DNA of 64,000 nt from Tateyamaria omphalii (GCF_014651375.1 NZ_BMWT01000003.1:62001-126000), one strand, 5' to 3'; counted from the stretch's first letter, positions 44,204-54,072 are shown. Program-made: numbers and translations. Notes: generated by a model not told the origin, from the sequence alone.

Positions 44204-45412
44204 ATGGCACAGACCACACCCAAGGCACAGCCGCATTTCTCGCAGCCGGTACAACAGATTTTCGCTATGGTCTTTGTACTTGGCATGTCGCTCTTTGGCG
44301 CCGTGCTGGCACTGCCGCGCGTACTGCCGGTGTTTCAGGCGAACCCCTATCTGAACGGCTTTATCCTTGTGGTGTTTGCCATCGGGGTCATCGCCTGTTT
44401 CTGGCAGGTGTTTTCGCTGATCTCTTCCGTCCGCTGGATCGAGGAGTTTGCAAGCGATCGGGCCGATGCGCAGACGAAAGCACCACAGCTTCTGGCCTCG
44501 CTTGCATCGCTGCTGCGTTCGCGAGGCGCGCGGATGCAGCTTTCGGCATCTTCGACACGCTCCATTCTGGACTCGGTGGCCACCCGGATCGACGAGGTGC
44601 GGGACATTACGCGCTATATCGTCAACATGCTGATTTTCCTTGGCCTTCTGGGGACATTCTATGGTCTTGCCACCACCGTTCCGGCGGTCGTCGACACGAT
44701 CCGTAGCCTTGCGCCGCAAGAGGGCGAAGGTGGGGTGGAGGTGTTTAATAGGCTGATGACGGGCCTTGAGGCACAGCTGGGCGGCATGGGTGTCGCCTTT
44801 GCCTCGTCCCTTCTTGGATTGGCTGGCTCACTGGTGGTGGGATTGCTTGAGCTTTTCGCGGGGCGTGGGCAAAACCGCTTTTACCGCGAGCTTGAGGAAT
44901 GGCTGAGTTCCATCACTCGGGTTGGCCTGTCTGACGGCGAAGGAGGCGGTGAACAGGGCGCGATGGCGGGCGTGATCGACCATTTGGCAGAGCAGATGGA
45001 AAGCCTGCAAACCATGTTCACCCAGTCCGATATCAGTCGTTCCATGGTCGATGAGAAACTGGGATTGCTTGCGGATTCCGTTGATCGGATGACCGCCCGG
45101 CTTGAAGACCAGGGTGGCGGTAACGAGGCGCTGGCGCGCATGGTCGAAGGGCAGGAACGCCTGATCGACGTGATCGAACGGCAAGGCACGGGTGACGGGA
45201 TTGATGCCGAAAGCCGGATGCGGTTGCGGTCCATTGATGTGCAGATGCTGCGCATTCTCGAAGAAATCAGCGCGGGCCGTCAGGAAACGATGGCCGAGTT
45301 GCGGACCGATATTTCCGCCCTTGCCACGGCGTTAAGCCAACCGCGCGGGCAGGGGCGCAGGGCCGGTGGTAACAATCGCAACCGCCAGGGCCAATCCACA
45401 GGGGATAGCTGA
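44204..45412 (+). CDS. MotA/TolQ/ExbB-like proton channel subunit
   Basis: Protein of 402 residues with four predicted helices: about 19-44, 52-74, 137-158 and 190-213. Helix 3 carries FLGLLGTFYGLATTV, the conserved MotA/TolQ/ExbB pore motif, and helix 4 follows GMGVAFASSLLGLAGS. After helix 4 comes an approximately 180-residue charged helical tail, longer than in ExbB. It is followed 2 bases later by the MotB-like gene, with which it should form a proton-conducting stator. CAGGAG precedes the start. Confidence 0.9.
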   Translation: MAQTTPKAQPHFSQPVQQIFAMVFVLGMSLFGAVLALPRVLPVFQANPYLNGFILVVFAIGVIACFWQVFSLISSVRWIEEFASDRADAQTKAPQLLASLASLLRSRGARMQLSASSTRSILDSVATRIDEVRDITRYIVNMLIFLGLLGTFYGLATTVPAVVDTIRSLAPQEGEGGVEVFNRLMTGLEAQLGGMGVAFASSLLGLAGSLVVGLLELFAGRGQNRFYRELEEWLSSITRVGLSDGEGGGEQGAMAGVIDHLAEQMESLQTMFTQSDISRSMVDEKLGLLADSVDRMTARLEDQGGGNEALARMVEGQERLIDVIERQGTGDGIDAESRMRLRSIDVQMLRILEEISAGRQETMAELRTDISALATALSQPRGQGRRAGGNNRNRQGQSTGDS

Positions 45413-45414
45413 TC

Positions 45415-47571
45415 ATGGCGCTGTCGCGACGCACAGGGCAAAGGTTCCAGGCGTCCATCTGGCCGGGCTTCGTCGACGCGATGACCGGTCTGCTGTTGGT
45501 TCTGATGTTTGTGCTGACGATCTTCATGATCGTACAGTTTGTCCTGCGCGAAACGATCTCGGGTCAGGAAAACGAGCTGGATCAGCTGGCCGGTGAGGTG
45601 GCTGCCTTGGCACAGGCACTGGGTCTGGAAGAACGCCGCGCAAATCAATTGGATTCCCGCCTGTCGGTGCTGAATGCCACTCTGAACGACACGCAGGCGC
45701 AAGTGGATGCGCAGGCCGCAACAATTGCGGCGCTTACAGCAGAGCGGGACGCACAAGCGACCGCGCTGGCCCAGGCCGAAACCCGCATCACAAGTTTCGA
45801 AGCGCAAGTCGCTGCGTTGATCGCGGATCGCGATACGGCGCTTGAGACGGTCGCAGGGCTCGAAGAAGAACAAACACGCCTTCTGTCGGAACAGGAAGCG
45901 CTGAATCTCGCCCTGGCCGCTGCAAGGGACGAGGTGGACGCACAAGCGGAAGAGGCGCGTCTAGCCGCCGCGCGCACGGATGCACTTCAGGCGCTGATTG
46001 CCGACTTGCGCAGCCGGAACGCGGACAGCGCGGAACAGTCCGCAGCCCTGCAAGCCGACCTTGATGCGGCGCAAGAGGCGTTGAGTGCGGAAGAAGCCGC
46101 ACGGCTTGTCGAAGCCGCAGCCGCCGAAGCGCTGCGCGAACGGCTCGAAAATGCGGATACCGAGCTGACGGCGATGACCCTCGCGCTCGAAGCGCAGCGG
46201 AAAGAGGCGGAGGATACGCTCACCCTGCTTGCCGCCGCCCGCGCCGTAGAGCAGGATTTGAACGACCGTCTGGCAGCGGCACTACTGGCGGCGCAGGAAT
46301 CCGGCAGTTCCGTGTCAGCCGCGCAAACCCGGATCGAAGATCTGGAAGCTGAGTTGGCCGCCGCCCTTGCAGCCCTCGATACTTCGAATGCGGAAAAGAC
46401 GGCCTTGTCGGAGGCACAGGCAAGCCTCGAAGCGCGCCTTGCCACGGCGCTGATCGACGCAGAGCAGGGAACGGAAGCGGCCCAGACCCTCGCCGATGTC
46501 GAAGTGCAGATGGCCGTGATCGAAGAACGGCTGGCGGCGTTGAACCTGGAACGCGATGACCTGCGCGACCGCCTGGCAGCCGCCGTGGCTGACAAGGTGG
46601 CGGCCGAGGGGCAAGTTGCAGCACAAACCGCTGATCTCAGTGACTTGCGCACGCAACTGGCTGCCGCATTGGCGGCACGCGAGGCAGCCCTGGCCGATGC
46701 GCAGGCCGCGGGCAGCAGCAATGCGGATGTGCGAGAACAACTGGCGGCGGCGCTGGCCGCGAAACTGGCGGCAGAAGAAGAGGTGATCACCCAGACCTCA
46801 GCCGCCGAGCAGCGCGCGGCATTGCTCGCTGCAGCGCGCGAGGCTTTGAGCGCCGAGGAAGCGGCCACCCTTGAGGCGCAGCGCCAGACCGAGTTGTTGA
46901 ACCAGCAGGTTGCGCAACTGCGCACGCAACTGGGACAATTGCAGGCCCTGTTGGACGACGCGGTCGCCCGCGATGCCGCGAAAGAGGTGCAGCTGAGCAC
47001 GCTCGGTCGCGATCTGAACACGGCGCTTGCGCGGGCGGCACTGGAAGAACGGCGGCGGCGCGAACTGGAAGAGGAAGAGCGCAAACGGCTTGAGGCCGAG
47101 GCACAGGATCTTGAGCGGTACCGCTCTGAATTCTTTGGTCAGTTGCGCGACGTGCTGGGCGCACAGGAAGGGGTGCGGATCGTCGGGGACCGCTTTGTCT
47201 TTTCCTCGGAAGTTTTGTTCCCACCTGGTGGCGCTGAATTGTCGGCAGCGGGGCAGGGAGAGATCGGGAACATCGCAGGTATTCTGCGCGGTGTTGCGGA
47301 CGACATTCCCGATGGCATCGACTGGGTGCTGCAGGTCGATGGGCACACGGACAACGTGCCGCTGTCCGGGCAAGGTGAATTTGCGGACAACTGGGAGCTG
47401 AGCCAGGCCCGGGCCTTGTCGGTTGTCCGCTACATGGTCAATTTCCTGGGGCTGCCGCCGGATCGTTTATCGGCCAACGGGTTTGGGCAGTATCAGCCCA
47501 TCAATCCGGCGGACACTGTTGAAGCGCGGGCGCAGAATCGTCGGATCGAGTTGAAATTTACCGAGAAATAG
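45415..47571 (+). CDS. MotB/OmpA-like protein with a very long coiled coil
   Basis: Protein of 718 residues. A single N-terminal helix (about 19-42) starts FVDAMTGLLLVLMF, with D21 in the place of the proton-carrying aspartate of MotB. About residues 43-575 are almost unbroken alanine- and glutamate-rich heptad sequence. The C-terminus (about 590-718) is an OmpA-type peptidoglycan-binding domain with LQVDGHTDNVPLSG, NWELSQARALSVVRYMV and AQNRRIELKF. Together with the upstream gene it looks like a wall-anchored, proton-driven machine. Its output is unknown. Confidence 0.9.
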   Translation: MALSRRTGQRFQASIWPGFVDAMTGLLLVLMFVLTIFMIVQFVLRETISGQENELDQLAGEVAALAQALGLEERRANQLDSRLSVLNATLNDTQAQVDAQAATIAALTAERDAQATALAQAETRITSFEAQVAALIADRDTALETVAGLEEEQTRLLSEQEALNLALAAARDEVDAQAEEARLAAARTDALQALIADLRSRNADSAEQSAALQADLDAAQEALSAEEAARLVEAAAAEALRERLENADTELTAMTLALEAQRKEAEDTLTLLAAARAVEQDLNDRLAAALLAAQESGSSVSAAQTRIEDLEAELAAALAALDTSNAEKTALSEAQASLEARLATALIDAEQGTEAAQTLADVEVQMAVIEERLAALNLERDDLRDRLAAAVADKVAAEGQVAAQTADLSDLRTQLAAALAAREAALADAQAAGSSNADVREQLAAALAAKLAAEEEVITQTSAAEQRAALLAAAREALSAEEAATLEAQRQTELLNQQVAQLRTQLGQLQALLDDAVARDAAKEVQLSTLGRDLNTALARAALEERRRRELEEEERKRLEAEAQDLERYRSEFFGQLRDVLGAQEGVRIVGDRFVFSSEVLFPPGGAELSAAGQGEIGNIAGILRGVADDIPDGIDWVLQVDGHTDNVPLSGQGEFADNWELSQARALSVVRYMVNFLGLPPDRLSANGFGQYQPINPADTVEARAQNRRIELKFTEK

Positions 47572-47595
47572 GGCGCACGGATACGTGCGCCTTAC
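47572..47595 (-). repeat. REP-like palindrome
   Basis: Read on the minus strand: GTAAGGCGCACG-TATC-CGTGCGCC, a perfect 8-base stem with the head GTAAGGCG. It begins one base after the stop of the MotB-like gene. Confidence 0.65.
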
Positions 47596-47630
47596 GGATC
47601 AGTCTGGCGCGCAGAAGCATGCGTTGCAGT

Positions 47631-47653
47631 GGCGCAGTCAAACTGCGCCTTAC
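47631..47653 (-). repeat. REP-like palindrome carrying the stop of the M23 gene
   Basis: On the minus strand: GTAAGGCGCAG-TTTGA-CTGCGCC, the same head and form as the element 40 bases away. The TAA within the head is the stop codon of the M23 peptidase gene. Confidence 0.65.
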
Positions 47654-48621
47654 TGGACAATCGTGCTGCCCTGGACCCGGCTGATTTCCTGTTGCCCCCG
47701 TCGCAATACAACTGTGCCTGTATAGCGTCCGCTGGGCCAACGCTGGCTTGTCCGTTTCTTGCCCAAAGCCCGGAAAAACTGGGCCTGATTGCGGTCTATT
47801 TCGACCACGTCATCAATCAGCGTGCCATCTGGGCCATCAATGCGCAGGTGCATATTGTCCCCCGCCTTGCCCCCAAATGCGTAGCCAAAAACGACGATCG
47901 CCGGTGCATCACCTGGCATGTTTACGGCAGCGGCGCTGCCCGCCTTGACGTCGTCGAACTTGGGCACCCTGTCCGAAAACCCCACTTCGAGCACGGCGCC
48001 CGGGCGGTATTGCGGGGGCGTTTGCCACAAGGTGTCGGTACTGGGCGCCCCGCATTGGACATTTCCATCCGGATCAAACGGGTCGATGACCCGTCCATCC
48101 TTGCGCAAGGTCATGTGCACATGAGGGAACTGGGTGCGCCCTGACAGGCCGACCTCACCCAGAACAGCGCCTGCATTTACGCGGTCGCCCGTCTTGACGG
48201 TAACGCTGCCCCGCTTGAGATGACAATACTGCGTGCTCCACCCGTCGCCGTGATCAATCCGCACGCCGTTGCCACATTCACGCCCTTCGATCCGATTGCT
48301 CTGTCCGGTCCGGAAAAGCCTGTCTTCCATCCCGTCGCGCGTGCCCTGAACCGTGCCGGGGGCGGCGGCAATGACGTTGACACCGCGGCGCATCTGCTCA
48401 AGGGAGCGCAGGGCGAAATCGGTGCCCTGATGGGTGTCGTAGCTGAGTGTGGAACAGCGAAAATCCATCGCTGCGCGCGATGGGTCGTGGTCTACATATT
48501 GCTGGATGAAGCAGTCGGTGCCCAGATCGCAGTCAATCGGCACATTCAATGTAAAATCCCTCGCCGCGAGCGGTGTCGCGGCGAGGGTTGAAATGACGGC
48601 GGCAAAGGTTGCCGCACGCAT
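47650..48621 (-). CDS. M23 family metallopeptidase
   Basis: Exported protein of 323 residues with a signal peptide (ATFAAVISTLAATPLAA). The LytM/M23 zinc motif appears as YDTHQGTDFAL (HxxxD) and FPHVHMTLR (HxH), both complete, so it should be an active peptidoglycan endopeptidase or related enzyme. The last 120 residues form an extra beta-rich domain. The gene overlaps the stop of clpA by one base and is probably co-transcribed with it. Confidence 0.9.
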   Translation of the reverse strand: MRAATFAAVISTLAATPLAARDFTLNVPIDCDLGTDCFIQQYVDHDPSRAAMDFRCSTLSYDTHQGTDFALRSLEQMRRGVNVIAAAPGTVQGTRDGMEDRLFRTGQSNRIEGRECGNGVRIDHGDGWSTQYCHLKRGSVTVKTGDRVNAGAVLGEVGLSGRTQFPHVHMTLRKDGRVIDPFDPDGNVQCGAPSTDTLWQTPPQYRPGAVLEVGFSDRVPKFDDVKAGSAAAVNMPGDAPAIVVFGYAFGGKAGDNMHLRIDGPDGTLIDDVVEIDRNQAQFFRALGKKRTSQRWPSGRYTGTVVLRRGQQEISRVQGSTIVQ

Positions 48622-50942
48622 CAGTCAGCGGTCAGAAGCGGTGGCTTGTCGCCCGAAATGCGCGGCTTGTCCGGGCCGGAGAGCTTAAGGTCCAGCTCGC
48701 CATTCTTGACACCCACGCGGACAACGCCGCCTTTCATCAGCTTGCCAAAGAGCAGCTCTTCGGCCAGCGGTTTCTTGATGTGCTCCTGGATGACGCGGCC
48801 CAAGGGACGCGCGCCCATCTTGTCGTCGTAGCCCTTCTCGGCCAGCCATTCGGCGGCAGGTTTTGTCAACTCGATGGTCACGTTGCGATCCATCAGTTGT
48901 GCTTCAAGCTGAAGCACGAACTTCTCGACCACGGACAAGATCGTGTCCTTGCCCAATGGCGCAAAGCTGATCACCGCATCCAGACGGTTGCGGAATTCCG
49001 GCGTGAACGTGCGCTCGATGGCGGCAGTATCTTCGCCTTCGCGCCGCTCGCGGCCGAAGCCGACGGCAGCCTTTGCCATGTCAGAGGCACCAGCATTCGA
49101 CGTCATGATCAGGATCACGTTGCGGAAATCGACAGTGCGCCCGTTGTGGTCGGTCAACTGGCCGTTATCCATGACCTGCAACAGGATGTTGTAGACATCC
49201 GGGTGCGCTTTTTCGATCTCGTCGAGCAGCAGCACGCAGTGCGGATGCTGGTCGACGCCATCGGTCAGCAGACCACCCTGGTCAAAGCCGACATAGCCCG
49301 GAGGGGCACCGATCAGGCGGCTGACCGCGTGCTTCTCCATGTATTCCGACATGTCGAAGCGCAGCATTTCCACACCCAGCGTGTCGGCCAGTTGCTTGGC
49401 CACCTCTGTTTTGCCGACGCCCGTCGGTCCGGCAAACAGGTAGTTGCCGATGGGCTTTTCGGGCTCCCGCAGACCGGCACGCGCCAGTTTGATGGCCGAG
49501 GACAGCGCCTCGATTGCCGGGTCCTGACCAAACACCACGCGTTTCAGCGATACTTCGAGATCCTTGAGCGTCTCGGCATCGTCTTTGGACACGTTTTTCG
49601 GAGGAATGCGGGCGATCTTCGCCACGACATTCTCGATCTCCTTGGTGCCGATGGTCTTGCGACGCTTGGCGGCGGCGACCAGATGCTGGGCCGCACCCGC
49701 CTCATCGATCACATCGATAGCGGAGTCAGGCAGCTTGCGGTCATTGATGTACCGGCTCGCCAGTTCGACAGATGTCTTGATCGCGTCCGAGGTATATTTG
49801 ACGCCGTGGTGATCCTCGAAATAGGGCTTGAGGCCCTTGAGGATCTTTGTGGCATCTTCCACAGACGGTTCGTTCACATCGATCTTCTGGAACCGGCGGC
49901 TCAGCGCGCGGTCCTTTTCGAAGTGCTGGCGGAACTCCTTGTAGGTGGTCGATCCCATGGTGCGCAGCTTGCCGCCCTGCAAGGCAGGTTTCAACAAGTT
50001 GGACGCATCCATCGCGCCACCCGACGTGGCACCAGCGCCAATCACCGTGTGGATTTCGTCGATGAACAGAACAGCGTCCTTGTGCTCTTCCAACTCGGTT
50101 ACGACGGCCTTCAGGCGTTCCTCGAAATCACCGCGATACCGCGTGCCAGCCAACAGTGCGCCCATGTCGAGCGAATAGATGGTGGTGCCAGACAGCACTT
50201 CAGGCGTCTCGCCCGCCACGATCTTGCGCGCCAGACCTTCGGCAATGGCCGTCTTGCCGACGCCTGGATCACCGACCAGCAGCGGGTTGTTCTTGCGGCG
50301 GCGGCACAGCACTTGAATGCAGCGCTCCACCTCGTCGGACCGGCCGATCAGCGGGTCAATATCGCCCTCGCGCGACTTCTCGTTCAGGTCTACGCAATAC
50401 TTGGCGAGCGCGCTTTCTTTCTTCTCACCCTCGGTTACGCCCTGCGCCTCCTCTTCAACTTCTGGCGCGCCGGACACAGGCCGGGCTTCGCCGAATGCCG
50501 GGTCCTTGGCCACGCCATGAGCAATGAAATTCACCGCGTCGTAGCGGGTCATGTCCTGTTCCTGTAGGAAATAGGCCGCGTTCGATTCGCGCTCGGCAAA
50601 GATGGCGACCAGCACGTTGGCCCCGGTCACTTCCGTGCGGCCCGAGGATTGCACATGGATCGCAGCGCGCTGAATCACACGCTGGAAGGCGGCTGTGGGC
50701 ACGGCCTCGGACCCGTCAATGTCGGTGACAAGGTTCGACAGGTCGTCGTCCACGAACTCCTCTAACGTGCCGCGCAGCTCGTCAATATCAACTGAACAGG
50801 CCTGCATGACACGGCGCGCGTCTGGTTCGTCAACCAGCGACAGCAGCAGATGTTCCAGGGTTGCAAATTCGTGCCGGCGTTCGTTGGCCAGCGCAAGCGC
50901 CTGATGAATGGCTTTTTCGAGTGTCGTCGAGAATGAAGGCAC
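48621..50942 (-). CDS. clpA: ATP-dependent Clp protease ATP-binding subunit ClpA
   Basis: AAA+ unfoldase that feeds substrates, including N-degron proteins brought by ClpS, to ClpP. The 773-residue product has a Clp N-domain (about 1-150), a first AAA module with [14 protein letters not shown] and a second with [14 protein letters not shown]. The start is a GTG preceded by AAAGGAG. The usual adaptor gene clpS is not upstream within the window. An inverted repeat TTGAAG-N9-CTTCAA lies about 90 bases upstream of the start. Confidence 0.96.
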   Translation of the reverse strand: MPSFSTTLEKAIHQALALANERRHEFATLEHLLLSLVDEPDARRVMQACSVDIDELRGTLEEFVDDDLSNLVTDIDGSEAVPTAAFQRVIQRAAIHVQSSGRTEVTGANVLVAIFAERESNAAYFLQEQDMTRYDAVNFIAHGVAKDPAFGEARPVSGAPEVEEEAQGVTEGEKKESALAKYCVDLNEKSREGDIDPLIGRSDEVERCIQVLCRRRKNNPLLVGDPGVGKTAIAEGLARKIVAGETPEVLSGTTIYSLDMGALLAGTRYRGDFEERLKAVVTELEEHKDAVLFIDEIHTVIGAGATSGGAMDASNLLKPALQGGKLRTMGSTTYKEFRQHFEKDRALSRRFQKIDVNEPSVEDATKILKGLKPYFEDHHGVKYTSDAIKTSVELASRYINDRKLPDSAIDVIDEAGAAQHLVAAAKRRKTIGTKEIENVVAKIARIPPKNVSKDDAETLKDLEVSLKRVVFGQDPAIEALSSAIKLARAGLREPEKPIGNYLFAGPTGVGKTEVAKQLADTLGVEMLRFDMSEYMEKHAVSRLIGAPPGYVGFDQGGLLTDGVDQHPHCVLLLDEIEKAHPDVYNILLQVMDNGQLTDHNGRTVDFRNVILIMTSNAGASDMAKAAVGFGRERREGEDTAAIERTFTPEFRNRLDAVISFAPLGKDTILSVVEKFVLQLEAQLMDRNVTIELTKPAAEWLAEKGYDDKMGARPLGRVIQEHIKKPLAEELLFGKLMKGGVVRVGVKNGELDLKLSGPDKPRISGDKPPLLTAD

Positions 50943-51032
50943 GGGCAGTGCTCCTTTCGATCGGGGTCGGGTGGGGGCGCCAAGGTATGTCGAGGCCCCG
51001 TACCAACCATGGCCTCATGTGTTTAAGTTTGG

Positions 51033-51053
51033 TTGAAGATCGCGCAGCTTCAA
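51033..51053 (-). promoter_or_regulatory. Inverted repeat upstream of clpA, possible heat-shock promoter element
   Basis: TTGAAG (51033-51038) and CTTCAA (51048-51053) are mirror arms around 9 bases. On the minus strand the first arm reads CCTTGAAG, resembling a sigma-32 -35 box, but no clear heat-shock -10 follows. Confidence 0.3.
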
Positions 51054-51138
51054 GGCTTTTTTGCACCTTGACCCTCACAATGTGCGTGAGAAACGTTACG
51101 ATGGTGTCACTTTGGGCGCATTGGTGGACTGATCCGTC

Positions 51139-51906
51139 TCAGAAGTTGTCCTTCCGGGTGCGGATTTCCTTGAACACGTCGGTGGCGTTGGCGCCTTCCA
51201 TACCCAAATGGGTCTGAATGGCGGGATCGTGGGCGCGCAAAAATGGGTTTGTTGCCAGTTCTTCGGACAAAAGCGAAGGAACGGTGGGGATATCCGATGC
51301 GCGTTTGTCGGCCACCTCGCGGAGTCGCGATATAAGCTCCGTATTCTCAGGATCAATGGTAAGGGCGAATTTCCCGTTGGCTGCCGTATATTCGTGGCCG
51401 GAGTAAACACGAGTATCATCGGGCAGGGCCGCCAGCTTTTGCAGGCTCTCATGCATTTGCGGTTTGGTGCCCTCGAACACGCGGCCGCAGCCCAAGGCCA
51501 TCAGGCTATCGGCGGTGAAAACAGCCTTGGAGGCGGGAAAGTGGAACGCAATGTGGCCTACGGTATGGCCTGACACGTCGATGATCGCACCAGTTTCGGA
51601 CCCGACGGTGACCTGGTCGCCTTCGGCCACCTGTACATCTAGCGCGGGCAGACGGTGCGCATCAGCACTGGCACCTGTGACACGGGCAGGGTGTTCGGTA
51701 AGGATATCCTGCAAACCGTCGACGTGATCATAATGGTGATGCGTGATCAGAACATCCGTCAGCTTCCATCCCGTCTCGGCCAAGGCTGCAAGAATGGGCG
51801 CGGCCTCGGGCGCGTCGATCAAGGCGGTATCCCCAGTGTCCGGGTCATGGGCCAGAAAAGCATAGTTGTCGGCGAGGCAGGGGATCGTGAGAATGTCGAG
51901 AGGCAT
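51139..51906 (-). CDS. gloB: Hydroxyacylglutathione hydrolase (glyoxalase II)
   Basis: Hydrolyses S-lactoylglutathione to lactate and glutathione, the second step of methylglyoxal removal. The product is 255 residues from the ATG at 51906. The metal site is ITHHHYDHVDGLQ; further ligands lie in VSGHTVGHIAFHF and VYSGHEYTAANGKFAL, and the short C-terminal domain that binds glutathione is present. The open frame extends upstream to 52290, but that part is antisense to the methyltransferase gene. Confidence 0.95.
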   Translation of the reverse strand: MPLDILTIPCLADNYAFLAHDPDTGDTALIDAPEAAPILAALAETGWKLTDVLITHHHYDHVDGLQDILTEHPARVTGASADAHRLPALDVQVAEGDQVTVGSETGAIIDVSGHTVGHIAFHFPASKAVFTADSLMALGCGRVFEGTKPQMHESLQKLAALPDDTRVYSGHEYTAANGKFALTIDPENTELISRLREVADKRASDIPTVPSLLSEELATNPFLRAHDPAIQTHLGMEGANATDVFKEIRTRKDNF

Positions 51907-51978
51907 GGCAATTCGGCTCTTTGTGCTTAGTGTTAGGGCCAAGGTGGTCCGAACGGGCCGGATGAACAAGAGACGATC

Positions 51979-52722
51979 ATGCATCTTGATGTGCAGGACC
52001 TGCGCAATTTCTATTACCGCAGCGCGCTGGGGCGTGCGGCGCAGGCATCGCTGCGGCGGCGCCTGGTTGAATTGTGGCCGGAGGCCAAGGGCCAGACGGT
52101 TGCTGGCTTCGGCTTTGCCGCACCGCTCTTGCGACCCTACCTGAAAGAGGCACGCCGTGTCGTGGCGCTTATGCCGGGGCCCCAGGGAGTGATGCCGTGG
52201 CCCCCCGACATGCCTAACGTGTCCGTGCTGACCGAAGAGACCCTGTGGCCAATTGAAACCGGGCACGTGGATAAGCTGGTCATCCTGCACGGACTCGAAA
52301 CGTCGGAACGTGCCTATGACCTGCTGGAAGAAGCGTGGCGCGTGCTGGGGCCGGGTGGCAAGGCGCTGTTCATCGTGCCCAACCGCGCAGGGTTGTGGAG
52401 CCGTAGGGACCGCACCCCCTTCGGCTATGGACGTCCCTATTCAGCGAGCCAGCTCGAGACTCAGTTGCGCAAACACCAGTTTTTGCCCGAACGGCATGTC
52501 GGCGCATTGTACCAGTTCCCGTCTAGCCGGCGGCTGTGGATGAAATCGGCCGCTATGTTTGAAAAGGTGGGGCGATTGATGCCGGGCATGGTGGCAGGCG
52601 GGGCGTTTATGGTGGAAGCATCGAAACTGGTCTACCCGCCCAAGGGCAAGGCCGTGCGTTCCAAAGCCAAGCGGCAAACCTTGCCGCAAGGTGTCACAGC
52701 GCCTGTGGCAGGGCGGGTTTGA
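51979..52722 (+). CDS. Class I SAM-dependent methyltransferase
   Basis: Protein of 247 residues. The helical N-terminus ([20 protein letters not shown]) leads into a degenerate motif I ([14 protein letters not shown]), then [22 protein letters not shown], the usual post-motif III of class I methyltransferases. The weak motif I glycine pattern means that SAM binding is likely but not certain. It is divergent from gloB with a 72-base gap, as in relatives I recall from this order. The substrate is unknown. Confidence 0.83.
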   Translation: MHLDVQDLRNFYYRSALGRAAQASLRRRLVELWPEAKGQTVAGFGFAAPLLRPYLKEARRVVALMPGPQGVMPWPPDMPNVSVLTEETLWPIETGHVDKLVILHGLETSERAYDLLEEAWRVLGPGGKALFIVPNRAGLWSRRDRTPFGYGRPYSASQLETQLRKHQFLPERHVGALYQFPSSRRLWMKSAAMFEKVGRLMPGMVAGGAFMVEASKLVYPPKGKAVRSKAKRQTLPQGVTAPVAGRV

Positions 52723-52731
52723 TGGGGGGCT

Positions 52732-53745
52732 CTAGCGCAGAGTACCCTGAATGATGATTTGATCTTCGGTCAGGTTTGGAACGCCATCCAGCCGAATGAC
52801 CGACACCGTATCATCGATGAACGGCCCGTTGTCCAAGGTCACACGCACCTCGGTGTAAGATCCGTCGTCTGATGGAACGATTTCGATACCGTCGAAAAAG
52901 CCATAACTTCCGAAGGTGAATCCGTCACCCGTTTCGGAGTTGTCCAGAACAATCACATCTTCGTCGGGATCGAAATCTGTAATCCTAATCACGTCACGTA
53001 TTGTTTCTTCTTCAAAGTCACTCAGGTAAATCTCGAACGTGTCGAAACCCTCACCTCCGGTGAGGGTCGAAATCCCGTCCTCCGCCGCGATTTCGTCGCT
53101 ATATGAGCGACTGATCAACGTGTCGTCGCCCATTCCGCCATCTGCAACCCCGTCAATAGACACTGTCAATTGATCATTGCCATCGCCGCCCAGACCCGTC
53201 GCGTTTGCACCGATGAAAAGTCTATCATCTCCAACGCCGCCATCCAGCGTCACCGCGCCCCGCTCGGTAAGGAGGGAATTGGTGGTGGACTGTAGCGTGT
53301 CATCGCCTTCGCCACCCAATAGGGTTGTTTCCGCACTGGCGTCTTCATATGCGAATGCCGAGATTGAATCGTTGCCCTGACCGCCGTCCGCAAACCCATC
53401 CTGCACCAGCAGCATAATGTCATCGCCGTCATCGCCGAGCAGTGTCGCTGTGCTGGTTGCGACCAGCGTGTCGTTCCCGACTCCACCGGAGGCCACACCG
53501 TCCTCGCCTTCCAACCGGATCGAATCGTCGCCAGCATCTGTGGAGACAGTTACGTCGTCGCCCAACGCGGTGACCGTATCATTACCTGCCGCCGTTGAAA
53601 TACTGTCACCGTCAGTGACAGACATAATGTCTTCGTCGACGGCATCACTCTCCGTCTCCGCGTCCTCAGTAGACGGATCGTCATTGTCGAACGCAGCCAA
53701 CAAAAGCGCGCCCGACAGCAACCCAAGTAACGCCAAAGCGCCCAT
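52732..53745 (-). CDS. Membrane-anchored RTX-like calcium-binding repeat protein
   Basis: Very acidic protein of 337 residues. It starts with a hydrophobic helix (ALALLGLLSGALLLAAF) and an aspartate-rich linker, then about eight loose GGxGxD-type repeats between residues 60 and 245 (such as DGGVGDDRLF and GLGGDGNDQLTVS), and a C-terminal beta domain with ITDFDPDEDVIVLDN, typical of RTX proteins. It lacks the usual C-terminal type I secretion context and no exporter is nearby. The N-terminal anchor is unusual for this repeat class. It converges with the methyltransferase gene. Confidence 0.82.
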   Translation of the reverse strand: MGALALLGLLSGALLLAAFDNDDPSTEDAETESDAVDEDIMSVTDGDSISTAAGNDTVTALGDDVTVSTDAGDDSIRLEGEDGVASGGVGNDTLVATSTATLLGDDGDDIMLLVQDGFADGGQGNDSISAFAYEDASAETTLLGGEGDDTLQSTTNSLLTERGAVTLDGGVGDDRLFIGANATGLGGDGNDQLTVSIDGVADGGMGDDTLISRSYSDEIAAEDGISTLTGGEGFDTFEIYLSDFEEETIRDVIRITDFDPDEDVIVLDNSETGDGFTFGSYGFFDGIEIVPSDDGSYTEVRVTLDNGPFIDDTVSVIRLDGVPNLTEDQIIIQGTLR

Positions 53746-54010
53746 ACCATTTCCTTCCCCGTTCGCCCCCGAACGCGCTCAGGTTGTATCTGACGCCAAT
53801 GCGAGTCAACAAATGCGGTTGTTGCGCGTTTTGGAACAAAATGGCTCGTTGCGATTGTACCACATGTCACCGCACCAGACCCGGAATCGCCCCCGAACGC
53901 CCACGTTTTGTGACGGAAATTTTGCAATTCCTGAGGGCCAAACGGTCGCAGTTTTGTTAAGCCCTTGAAAACGCGAAATAACCACCCTACCGCCTGTTCG
54001 CGAACACATG
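53746..54010. other. Non-coding gap before the atp promoter
   Basis: About 265 bases between the RTX-like gene start and the atp promoter. I see no open frame with a ribosome binding site, no tRNA-like T-loop and no T-tract terminator. It must contain the promoter of the RTX-like gene on the minus strand. Confidence 0.4.
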
Positions 54011-54039
54011 TTGCGGGGTTGGAAACCCTCTGCTACATC
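54011..54039 (+). promoter_or_regulatory. Promoter of the atp operon
   Basis: TTGCGG (54011-54016) and TACATC (54034-54039) with exactly 17 bases between, giving a transcription start near 54046 and a leader of about 93 bases before atpH. Confidence 0.6.
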
Positions 54040-54041
54040 CC

Positions 54042-54072
54042 CCCTGATTTTCACGCCTTGGCAAAATCAGGG
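54042..54072 (+). other. Hairpin at the 5' end of the atp leader
   Basis: CCCTGATTTT pairs perfectly with AAAATCAGGG around an 11-base loop. If the promoter call is right, the hairpin forms right at the 5' end of the mRNA and could protect it or regulate translation. There is no T-tract. Confidence 0.55.

Noticed and set aside
44204-47571. Zorya anti-phage system
   Set aside because: The MotA/MotB-like pair recalls ZorA and ZorB, but there is no ZorC, ZorD or ZorE gene on either side, and the long coiled coil is in the MotB-like protein rather than only in the MotA-like one.
51907-52290. N-terminal extension of gloB
   Set aside because: It is antisense to the methyltransferase gene and has no glyoxalase II sequence.
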